The position numbers were made by a program, and so were the translations under genes. A stretch of DNA of 64,000 nt from DTU013 sp029778665 (GTDB lineage: Bacteria; Bacillota; Clostridia; Acetivibrionales; DTU013), in assembly GCA_035378685.1 (NCBI GenBank), contig DAOSUL010000006.1, forward strand, positions 1 through 64,000. Reading direction: 5' to 3'. Under the pieces are notes generated by a model. The model made no database searches and had not been told where the DNA came from. It saw only the letters and a list, made by a program, of their open reading frames with translations. Below are positions 8,655 through 15,817 of the stretch, one piece after another (the stretch's first letter is position 1; each line of letters begins with the position of its first letter).

Positions 8655-9821
8655 TCATTCCATGCCTATGACCGTGATCTCTCCCTCTGTGACCACAACT
8701 GCCTGCCTTTTGTCAAAGAGGTGCACTTCGAGTATTTCCCTGCCCGCATAGTGGATGCACGTGTTGGTTCCGCGGTCATCGTAAAAATACACCGTATCTT
8801 CAGTATAGACGGCAACCATTCCCCTCACTGCGTCCAGTCCCTTCGGTATGCCCTGCAGCATCACGGAAACATCCTTTTCGCCGCCGGCGGTGTATATATT
8901 CAGGATCGCACCTTCATCCACATATGCAGCCACAGCGAGCCGGCCGTCTCCTGCAGGCGCAGCTCCCGCGACACTCCTGAACTGCTCCTTCCATCCTGTC
9001 TTGCCGTCAGGGGCGATGTAAGCAACTGCGCTGTCTCCGGCCACAAATATGCTGTCGTCCCTGTTGAACCAGAAAAGAGGCAGGAGTTCGCCGGATGAAT
9101 CGAATGATATCTCAGTCAGTTCCTTCCCTTCCATGTCGTAGAACTTATAGCGGGAAAACGGACCGACTGCGCCCGTTGCGACAGATGACAAAACCAGGTG
9201 CTTCCCTGATGGAGAAATGCATGCGGAGACAGCGAAATCGGTCGCTATTATTTTGCGGAAAAGTTCCACGCCATGCGACTCATAGACCCTGATAACATTG
9301 TTGTCCCTTTTGGCTTCCGTGATGACAGCCACATACCCGTCATCACTTATATCTGCGTTCAGGATCGCAGCATCCGTCCTGTCCTGCCAGCGTACCGATT
9401 CGCCGTCCATGACGCATATCTCTGTCCCTCCGGCATTGACAACAAGGATCCTCGATCCGTTTGTCCTGGCTATCGGATTTTCAAACCCGATACTTTCCGA
9501 CCGCGCGATCACGCCCGTCTTATCAAGGAACAATATCCCGCTTCTGCTGGACTTTATGATATTCCCCCTGTACAACGTGAAGTCGGGTTTTTCCCTGATG
9601 TCGAATACAAAGGAATGCAACACTTCAGCAGTCTTTGCTTCCCTCTCTTCCAGGCCGGCAAGCCTCAGCACCGATTCTCTCAGATCGATCGCCGGGTCAA
9701 GGCTGCGCCGGTAGCTGAAAACAGCAACTGCAGCAATGCACAGGAACAGCATCAGCGCTGTGATTATGCCTGTCGCGCGTTCACCGCGTGCCGGTCCGTC
9801 CTGTTCAGGGAAATGTTTCAA
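8655..9821 (-). CDS. DUF5711-like membrane-anchored propeller protein
   Basis: The 388-aa protein has a short cytoplasmic N-terminus, one transmembrane span at about residues 18-36, and a long extracytoplasmic region of short beta repeats (patterns such as GILFLDKTGVIARS, GTEICVMDGESVRWQ, DGYVAVITEAKRDNNVIRVY, HLVLSSVATGA). This suggests a six- to eight-bladed propeller. It resembles the clostridial DUF5711 family, which I recall beside CvpA genes. Function is unknown; sensing or scaffolding at the envelope is only inference. Confidence 0.65.
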   Translation of the reverse strand: MKHFPEQDGPARGERATGIITALMLFLCIAAVAVFSYRRSLDPAIDLRESVLRLAGLEEREAKTAEVLHSFVFDIREKPDFTLYRGNIIKSSRSGILFLDKTGVIARSESIGFENPIARTNGSRILVVNAGGTEICVMDGESVRWQDRTDAAILNADISDDGYVAVITEAKRDNNVIRVYESHGVELFRKIIATDFAVSACISPSGKHLVLSSVATGAVGPFSRYKFYDMEGKELTEISFDSSGELLPLFWFNRDDSIFVAGDSAVAYIAPDGKTGWKEQFRSVAGAAPAGDGRLAVAAYVDEGAILNIYTAGGEKDVSVMLQGIPKGLDAVRGMVAVYTEDTVYFYDDRGTNTCIHYAGREILEVHLFDKRQAVVVTEGEITVIGME

Positions 9822-9910
9822 GAGACCACCTCAGCTTTGTCTTCCGTATGACTCGTTCCAAATCATTTTACCATATTAATCCGACCATTGAAAGAGAAAA
9901 CGGCCGCCGC

Positions 9911-11023
9911 TCAGCGCTGCTTAACGTCGGCAGCCGGGCTTTCCCCGGCTCTCCCGCGCCAATTGCGTTCAGACCCTGGAATCGGTCTCCTGAGGCCTGT
10001 CATCAGTATCACGATGACCATGAACAGGCCAAGCCAGCTGAATGCCGGATAAATGAGCGATATGAGCCTTGAGAATCCGAGCATCGACAGAGGTGCCGCG
10101 AAAATACAGAGCATCAGCGCTGTTATGCATTTGTCAAGCCTGAACAGGCTGTAAATCCTGTCAGTGAAGCAAAAGCCGGAGGTCACGGCAGACACCAGCA
10201 TGGCAAGCCACAGCAGCACGCTGTAGAATTTCCCGGCCGATGCGCTAATGCGCTGCAGTATGTCGATAAGCGGTATTTCACTGTCAGCAGCCGAAGGATA
10301 GAACAGAAAAATCACTGCATTTATTACAAGGGCTGCCATGGTCAGCGCCGTCCCGCCGAGAATCCCTGCCGCCACAGCTGTCCTGCGTGTTTTCAGGTAC
10401 GGCTGTACACTGCACAGCACCATTATGGCAAGTATGCTGTTGTAGCTGACGTACAGGAGCGATGAAAAAAGCCAGTTGTCCGTTATTTGTGAAATATACC
10501 CTGACACGCTGAATGCCGGGCTGTTCTTCATTATGATTATACAGAGCCCGGTTATGATGATGCCTGCTATCAGCACGGGCGTGAGCACTGAACTTAACAC
10601 TGCGATTCCCTTTATATCCGTCATTATCAGGAAGGCACTGACAGCGCCCATCACAAACACGGCGATCCTGAACGGTATCCCGGTCAGTTGCGCCAGTATG
10701 TTGCCCGCGCCTGCCGTCATTATGCTGTGCATGCAGAAGATGAAAAGGGTCGCGGCAGTCTCGATTATCCAGCCTATCCGCCAGCCGAAGACAGGAAATA
10801 TAAGTTCCTCGTAGCTCCTTATACGCTCGCTGTAGACCTTGTTGAGGACGATGCTTCCAAGGACGCTGAAGAGCGCTCCCGCAAGCAGTATGCCATAAAA
10901 CCCTCCTGTTCTGTAGACAGAAAAAAACCGCAGGATCTCCTGTCCCGACGCGAATCCCGCCCCTGTTATGCTTGCAGCGTATATGCCCGCGACCCTGATG
11001 ATGTTCCTGCGCTCGTCACTCAT
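9911..11023 (-). CDS. YkvI-like membrane transporter
   Basis: The 370-aa polytopic protein begins MSDERRNIIRVAGIYAASIT and has ITGAGFASGQEILRFF, the glycine-rich unwound first helix typical of YkvI-type members of the APC/LeuT superfamily. I count about ten hydrophobic spans. The substrate is unknown. The start ATG at 11023 lies directly after the T-run of a terminator-like hairpin that contains its GGAG ribosome-binding site, so expression may depend on that RNA structure. An upstream in-frame ATG at 11041 lies inside the hairpin and has no ribosome-binding site. Confidence 0.72.
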   Translation of the reverse strand: MSDERRNIIRVAGIYAASITGAGFASGQEILRFFSVYRTGGFYGILLAGALFSVLGSIVLNKVYSERIRSYEELIFPVFGWRIGWIIETAATLFIFCMHSIMTAGAGNILAQLTGIPFRIAVFVMGAVSAFLIMTDIKGIAVLSSVLTPVLIAGIIITGLCIIIMKNSPAFSVSGYISQITDNWLFSSLLYVSYNSILAIMVLCSVQPYLKTRRTAVAAGILGGTALTMAALVINAVIFLFYPSAADSEIPLIDILQRISASAGKFYSVLLWLAMLVSAVTSGFCFTDRIYSLFRLDKCITALMLCIFAAPLSMLGFSRLISLIYPAFSWLGLFMVIVILMTGLRRPIPGSERNWRGRAGESPAADVKQR

Positions 11024-11071
11024 AAAAACAGCTCCGATCATAGAACATACCAGTTCATTCTATGTCGGAGC
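11024..11071 (-). terminator. Terminator hairpin overlapping the ykvI-like ribosome-binding site
   Basis: On the minus strand GCTCCGACATAGAA (11058-11071) pairs with TTCTATG-A-TCGGAGC (11031-11045), a 14-bp stem with one bulge. TGTTTTT follows and runs directly into the ATG of the next gene. It is 26 bp past the DUF4340-like stop, so it can end the ABC operon. The downstream arm also holds the CGGAG of the next gene's ribosome-binding site. Confidence 0.7.
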
Positions 11072-11096
11072 CGCATTTCAAATTACATCATATGTT

Positions 11097-12503
11097 TTAT
11101 TGCTGTTTCTGCTGTTCGTCAAGGAACTTCATCATCGTATCGTATGCCTCTTTCATTCCGTCAACGCCGAATTCACCCTTGTTCTTCCTCTTCACCAGAA
11201 CGCCGGAGTACTCGCCGTTCCTGACCACATAGTAGAAATGTTCATCCTTCGGTATATATTCCACTTTCATCTTTCCGTCCTTTAGCGTGTAGTCTATCGT
11301 TATTTCAGCCTGCCTGCCGGACGGATCTCCTTCCAGGTCGATCTCGTCGACGCTGATGCCGATCAGCGCCTGGTAGAACTTCCTGAACGGCTGCTTGCCG
11401 TTTTCGTCCTTGCCGCTGGCGTCTATGCCATTGACGTAGAATTTGTCCTTGTCATTGTCCATATTGCCTTCTTCATCCAGGAATACGTCAAGTTCCATGT
11501 GGGTGGTCTTGCCGTCCATCGTCAGGTCGATCTCCTTGACTTCCTGGATGTTCACGATATAAGCAAAGATGCCGACGATTTCCTTCAGCGGTTTGTCAAG
11601 GAACGAAAACTGGCTTACGTCTATTGTGAATACCTCATCGCTGCCGTCGAGCTTTGCATATATCGCATAATCTTCCTTCAGCTCAAGGCCCATCTGGAGC
11701 TTCATCTCGCCTGTGGCTTCGGTGCTGAAGATCAGTTCATACGCAGGTTTGTCCAGTCCGTATACAGAAAGGTCCTCAGGCTCGTCATCCACGAATTTCA
11801 CTACCCGGGTATTCACAAGGGTATCCAGCATCGTGTAGAATGATGTCTCGTTCAGGCTCCCCTTTATAGGCTCAGCCATGCTCCATGTATCGTCTGTCTT
11901 CTCGGCAATGAAGATATTCTGTCCTTTCCTGTTCATGCCGAACTTCTTTATATCGTCCGCTGCTATGTCGAACAGCTGCTTCGTCCTTATTTCGTTCTTG
12001 CCTGAAAGCAGCTTGTCTCCGTTATAGTTGCTTATCATGTATACCTTGTTCTTTCCCTGCAGCTTTGCATAGTATCCGCCGCCGGTAGGCGTCAGGTTGC
12101 CGATCTCCAGAGTCACGCTGGTGCCATCCTTCGATTTCACCGTGACGATGGCCGGATCGTCAAGCCCGTATATGGAAAGGTCCTCGGCGTTTTCCTCGAT
12201 CACCTTGTCGGCCACTATCGAAGCCGAGTTGATGACGATACTGCTGAGCACCGATGAATCGTACCTTATATCGGAAGGTTCCGACAACGCCCAGTCATCG
12301 TCTTTTTTGACGATCACAAAGGTGCCGCTTTTGTTTTTCAGCGTCACGGACTCAATGTCGGTGGAAATGAAGTCCGTCAGTTTATCATACTGCTTGGTCT
12401 CTGCAGGCATCCTGTTGGCTTTGTTTGTCCTGACCAGCACATAAGCACCGGCAAGAAGCGCAACTATGACTACGAGAATGATAGCATTCCTGTAAAATTT
12501 CAT
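11097..12503 (-). CDS. DUF4340 domain protein of a Gld-type ABC system
   Basis: The 468-aa protein has an N-terminal anchor (residues 5-22, IILVVIVALLAGAYVLV) and an extracytoplasmic part with repeated modules. Near-identical phrases DLSIYGLDDPAIVTVKSKDG and DLSVYGLDKPAYELIFS occur about 130 residues apart, as in DUF4340 proteins. Its ATG at 12503 overlaps the GldG-like stop by 4 bp (ATGA) and has GGAGG upstream, so the two are translationally coupled. It is the last gene of the ATPase-permease-GldG operon. Role unknown; probably the extracytoplasmic partner of that transporter. Confidence 0.8.
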   Translation of the reverse strand: MKFYRNAIILVVIVALLAGAYVLVRTNKANRMPAETKQYDKLTDFISTDIESVTLKNKSGTFVIVKKDDDWALSEPSDIRYDSSVLSSIVINSASIVADKVIEENAEDLSIYGLDDPAIVTVKSKDGTSVTLEIGNLTPTGGGYYAKLQGKNKVYMISNYNGDKLLSGKNEIRTKQLFDIAADDIKKFGMNRKGQNIFIAEKTDDTWSMAEPIKGSLNETSFYTMLDTLVNTRVVKFVDDEPEDLSVYGLDKPAYELIFSTEATGEMKLQMGLELKEDYAIYAKLDGSDEVFTIDVSQFSFLDKPLKEIVGIFAYIVNIQEVKEIDLTMDGKTTHMELDVFLDEEGNMDNDKDKFYVNGIDASGKDENGKQPFRKFYQALIGISVDEIDLEGDPSGRQAEITIDYTLKDGKMKVEYIPKDEHFYYVVRNGEYSGVLVKRKNKGEFGVDGMKEAYDTMMKFLDEQQKQQ

Positions 12504-13963
12504 AAATGACGCCTCCTCAGATATACCATCAGACCTGTGCCAAGTATCAGAAGCGGGAATACCGCCACCAGGATCCACGACATTACGTTCGCCTGTCTGG
12601 CCGTTACGTTGAACCTGTTCATATCATAACTCTTGGTAGGCACTATGATGTCGTCTTTTATCTCCACCATCCAGTTCACGGCCGACAGGAAGAAGTTGAT
12701 GTTGTTGAAGTAAAGGTCGCCGTAAACCTGATAAGCGCTGTCGCTGACGAACGTGGAATTGCCCATCGCGATTATTTTCGACGGTTTCTGTCCGCCCTTG
12801 TACTCCACTGCCACCGCCAGGTCAAGTGGACCAGTCAGGTCGTCCCCGCGGGACTTGTTGACCATCTCGCCAACTGCGGTCGGACTGGTGGTGATCAGAG
12901 GAGTAGTGGTCACATAATCTTTCACGTTCTTTAAAATGCTCAGGCTCCTTGTGTCTGTCAGCAGTGTGTTGAATGCCCTGGGTATGATGGAATTCGACTT
13001 GACGCTCACTACCAGTGTGTACGGGTCCTGGGCCAGGTGCCTGTTTTCATCCGTTTCTTTGACCTTGTCATAATTGACTGCAAGGTTGTATTTGCTCAGC
13101 AGACCGTTCAGTTCGTCAAATGAAGGGTCGTTTTCCAGGTAGTCGAACATGAAGATCGCATTCCCGCCATTGTAGAAATAGTTGTCCAGCACATCCCTCT
13201 CGGCATATGAAAAGTCTTTCTTGGGCGATGCGATGATCACAAGTTCTGCGTCGTCAGGCATCTTTTCGACCGTCAGCAGGTTTATCTTCTTTACGAGGAA
13301 ATTGTTCCTTTCCAGGTATGTCTTCAGGTTCCCGAAGTAGTAGTCGACTTCGTACTCATCATGTCCTTCGGTGAAGTAGACTACAGGGGTATATTCCGAC
13401 GTCACATACTTGATCGCTCCGGTGAAACCCTGCTCAGCATTGGATCCGGTAGTTTCCCGGCTGAATGTGTATTCGTTGAATTTTATCTCAAAAAGGTCGT
13501 AATATTCAAGTTTCTTCTTCTTCTCACTGCCATTGACAGTACTCCTGACAACGAAGTCCGTCTTCCCCAGGTCCATCGAATCATCGGGATCCAGCTGGTT
13601 TATTATGCCCGGATTCTTATCGGGGTCCACGTATCTTACCGTGATGTGCGGGTACTTGGCATAAAGGCTCAGAAGATCAGTTACCTGCTTGTATTCACTG
13701 TCGGATGCTATGGATCCGTCATCAAACAGGCCGATGATCTCAACGTCCTTGTCAAGCCCGTTCAGTATGTCAATGGTGGTTTCCGAAAGAGAAAAAAGCT
13801 TATTGGGCGTCAGGTCCAGCTTAAGATCCAGCAGCCCTATGAGGAGGTTCAGCACGATGGCCATAACTATGACTGCTGCTGTCATGATTGCCGCATTCGT
13901 GCCGTATTTCAGACTCTTTTTATTCAATATTTTTCTGATTCTGTTCTTATCTATTTTAGCCAT
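12500..13963 (-). CDS. GldG-like ABC transporter auxiliary protein
   Basis: The 487-aa product has one span at about residues 22-48, a large extracytoplasmic domain and a second span close to the C-terminus (ILVAVFPLLILGTGLMVYL). This is the layout of GldG/ABC-type 'uncharacterized transport system' subunits. The first region (ETTIDILNGLDKDVEIIGLF) resembles the thioredoxin-like fold of the family. It starts 6 bp after the permease stop. In Bacteroidota GldG belongs to a gliding-associated ABC complex, but nothing here suggests gliding. Confidence 0.8.
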   Translation of the reverse strand: MAKIDKNRIRKILNKKSLKYGTNAAIMTAAVIVMAIVLNLLIGLLDLKLDLTPNKLFSLSETTIDILNGLDKDVEIIGLFDDGSIASDSEYKQVTDLLSLYAKYPHITVRYVDPDKNPGIINQLDPDDSMDLGKTDFVVRSTVNGSEKKKKLEYYDLFEIKFNEYTFSRETTGSNAEQGFTGAIKYVTSEYTPVVYFTEGHDEYEVDYYFGNLKTYLERNNFLVKKINLLTVEKMPDDAELVIIASPKKDFSYAERDVLDNYFYNGGNAIFMFDYLENDPSFDELNGLLSKYNLAVNYDKVKETDENRHLAQDPYTLVVSVKSNSIIPRAFNTLLTDTRSLSILKNVKDYVTTTPLITTSPTAVGEMVNKSRGDDLTGPLDLAVAVEYKGGQKPSKIIAMGNSTFVSDSAYQVYGDLYFNNINFFLSAVNWMVEIKDDIIVPTKSYDMNRFNVTARQANVMSWILVAVFPLLILGTGLMVYLRRRHL

Positions 13964-13969
13964 TTATTA

Positions 13970-14674
13970 TCACCCCTGACTCCAGCGTCTTTTTTCGATT
14001 ACTCTTACAGTAAGGAACAGGAATACGGCGGTAAAGCTCAGGTAGTAAACGACAGGACTGAGCCCGAGGATACCCCTGTTGAAGTCGTCATATCTCGACA
14101 GGATCGAGAACCAGTTGAGCACTTTCGCCACAAAACCGCCGACCATGGTGCTCACACTGTCCGCCAGCCACATTATCAGGAGTGACACGTAACTGATGAT
14201 TACGGCTATGACCTGGTTCTCAGTCAGCGAGGAAGCAAAAACACCGACGGCGATGTACGTCGCTCCGAGAAGCAGGAACCCGATATAGCCGCCTACGAGC
14301 TGTGTCGTGAATTTTGCTCCGAATGCCACCATTACGATCGGATATATGAATGTGAGCGCTGTCATTACAAAGAATACAAAATATACCGCAAGGAACTTCC
14401 CGACTACTATCGAGGTGATGTTCACCGGCGAGGTGATCAGCAGGACCTCGGTGCCGTGCTTGCGGTCCTCAGCCAGGATCCTCATGGTAAGTATGGGGAT
14501 CACGACGATCAGTATGAATCCCATGGTTTCGAGGACATTGTTGAAAAGGCCGTAACCGTACCTGAGATACGGCATGAAGATTATCGATGTCAGCAGGATG
14601 AACAGGCCTATGAGTATATATGCCATTGGGGAATAAAAATAGGATTTGACTTCTTTCCAGAATATCGCTTTCAT
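13970..14674 (-). CDS. ABC-2 type permease (GldF-like)
   Basis: The 234-aa membrane protein begins MKAIFWKEVKSYFYSPMAYI, the characteristic start of ABC-2 permeases, and has six hydrophobic spans. It contains RILAEDRKHGTEVLLITSPV, typical of GldF/NosY-like permeases. It starts 3 bp after the ATPase stop. With the ATPase and GldG-like protein it should form an export or mechanotransmission complex in the cytoplasmic membrane; the substrate is unknown. Confidence 0.85.
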   Translation of the reverse strand: MKAIFWKEVKSYFYSPMAYILIGLFILLTSIIFMPYLRYGYGLFNNVLETMGFILIVVIPILTMRILAEDRKHGTEVLLITSPVNITSIVVGKFLAVYFVFFVMTALTFIYPIVMVAFGAKFTTQLVGGYIGFLLLGATYIAVGVFASSLTENQVIAVIISYVSLLIMWLADSVSTMVGGFVAKVLNWFSILSRYDDFNRGILGLSPVVYYLSFTAVFLFLTVRVIEKRRWSQG

Positions 14675-14677
14675 ATG

Positions 14678-15625
14678 TCAGCCGACCTCCTTTTCCTCTG
14701 TCACGATCTGCAGGAATATATCCTCCAGGCTCATGCTGAGGCTCTTAAGTTCGATTATGGGGTAACCCAGCTTTGCCATGGCAAAGAACAGCGGTTTCCT
14801 GATATCGATATCCCTGTCTGATTCGATAATGTATGTCGTCGTTTCGCTGTCCCTGCTCGATACGGCTTCAACATACCTGACCCCGTATATGCCCCTGATT
14901 GCATTTTCCACGGAACTCCTGGGGCCTGAAATAGAAGCCGACAGCTTCGAAGCTGAGCCGAGGCCTTTTGACAGGTTTTCAGGCGTATCTATGGCCGCGA
15001 TCTCTCCCTTGTTGATTATGACGATTCTTTCACATACGGCGCTGACCTCGGGAAGGATGTGTGAACTGAGGATGATGGTATGCTCCCTTCCAAGAGCCTT
15101 TATAAGTTTCCTTATCTCTATGATCTGCTTGGGATCGAGACCTACGGTGGGTTCGTCGAGGATGAGCACTTCGGGGCTCCCGACAAGAGCCTGCGCCAGG
15201 CCGACTCTCTGTTTGTATCCTTTGGAAAGGTTCTTTATGAGCCTGTTCCTGTGGTCCCCTATTTTCACAAGCTCCATTATGTCGCTTATCTGGCTTCTCT
15301 TTTGCTTCTTGTCAACCTTTTTCAGATCAGCCACGAAGTTCAGGTAATCTATGACAGTCATGTCCATGTAGACAGGCGGCTGTTCCGGCAGGAAACCGAT
15401 GCGCTTCTTGACTTCTTTCGGCGATTCCAGGATGTCGTATCCGTCCACCTTTACAGTTCCTTCGGTAGAAGGTATGTAACCCGTGATGATGTTCATCGTG
15501 GTGGATTTCCCTGCGCCGTTCGGGCCGAGGAACCCCAGTATTTCACCCTTGTCAACGGTGAAACTGATGTTGTTCACAGCCGTTATCTGACCGTATCGCT
15601 TGGTCAGGTTCTGTATTTCTATCAT
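14678..15625 (-). CDS. ABC transporter ATP-binding protein (GldA-like)
   Basis: The 315-aa ATPase has a Walker A GPNGAGKST, the Q-loop GFLPEQPPVYMDMT, the signature LSKGYKQRVGLAQAL (LSKGY in place of LSGGQ, common in this subfamily), Walker B VLILDEPTVGLDP and the H-loop ILSSHILPEV. A C-terminal extension of about 90 residues follows, as in CcmA/GldA ATPases. The ATG at 15625 has GGAGGGAAAAAT upstream. It is the first gene of a tight four-gene operon. Confidence 0.9.
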   Translation of the reverse strand: MIEIQNLTKRYGQITAVNNISFTVDKGEILGFLGPNGAGKSTTMNIITGYIPSTEGTVKVDGYDILESPKEVKKRIGFLPEQPPVYMDMTVIDYLNFVADLKKVDKKQKRSQISDIMELVKIGDHRNRLIKNLSKGYKQRVGLAQALVGSPEVLILDEPTVGLDPKQIIEIRKLIKALGREHTIILSSHILPEVSAVCERIVIINKGEIAAIDTPENLSKGLGSASKLSASISGPRSSVENAIRGIYGVRYVEAVSSRDSETTTYIIESDRDIDIRKPLFFAMAKLGYPIIELKSLSMSLEDIFLQIVTEEKEVG

Positions 15626-15688
15626 ATTTTTCCCTCCTGTGACAAACGTCTCTTGACACACTTCGCCAATTCAATTATGAGAGATACA

Positions 15689-15718
15689 TTTTAATAAATT
15701 GTGAACAATTTGTTAAAA
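15689..15718. promoter_or_regulatory. 30-bp near-perfect palindrome before the ABC operon
   Basis: TTTTAATAAATTGT and ACAATTTGTTAAAA flank a central GA; the arms match at 13 of 14 positions. It lies 64 bp upstream of the GldA-like start, in an AT-rich promoter-sized space, and is not followed by a T-run. A repressor operator is the simplest reading. The regulator is unknown. Confidence 0.5.
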
Positions 15719-15741
15719 ACATCAATAAATTTGTAAAAGCC

Positions 15742-15766
15742 AAAAATGCCCCGTTGGGGACATTTC
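15742..15766 (-). terminator. Terminator of the Ca2+ ATPase gene
   Basis: On the minus strand AAATGTCCCC-AAC-GGGGCATTTTT forms a short GC stem with flanking A-T pairs (one T bulged) and a T-run, 52 bp past the ATPase stop. Confidence 0.75.
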
Positions 15767-15817
15767 AGGCTCCACTAATTATATATTTTTTATGGTGTCA
15801 TTTCAAGGAATATTTTA

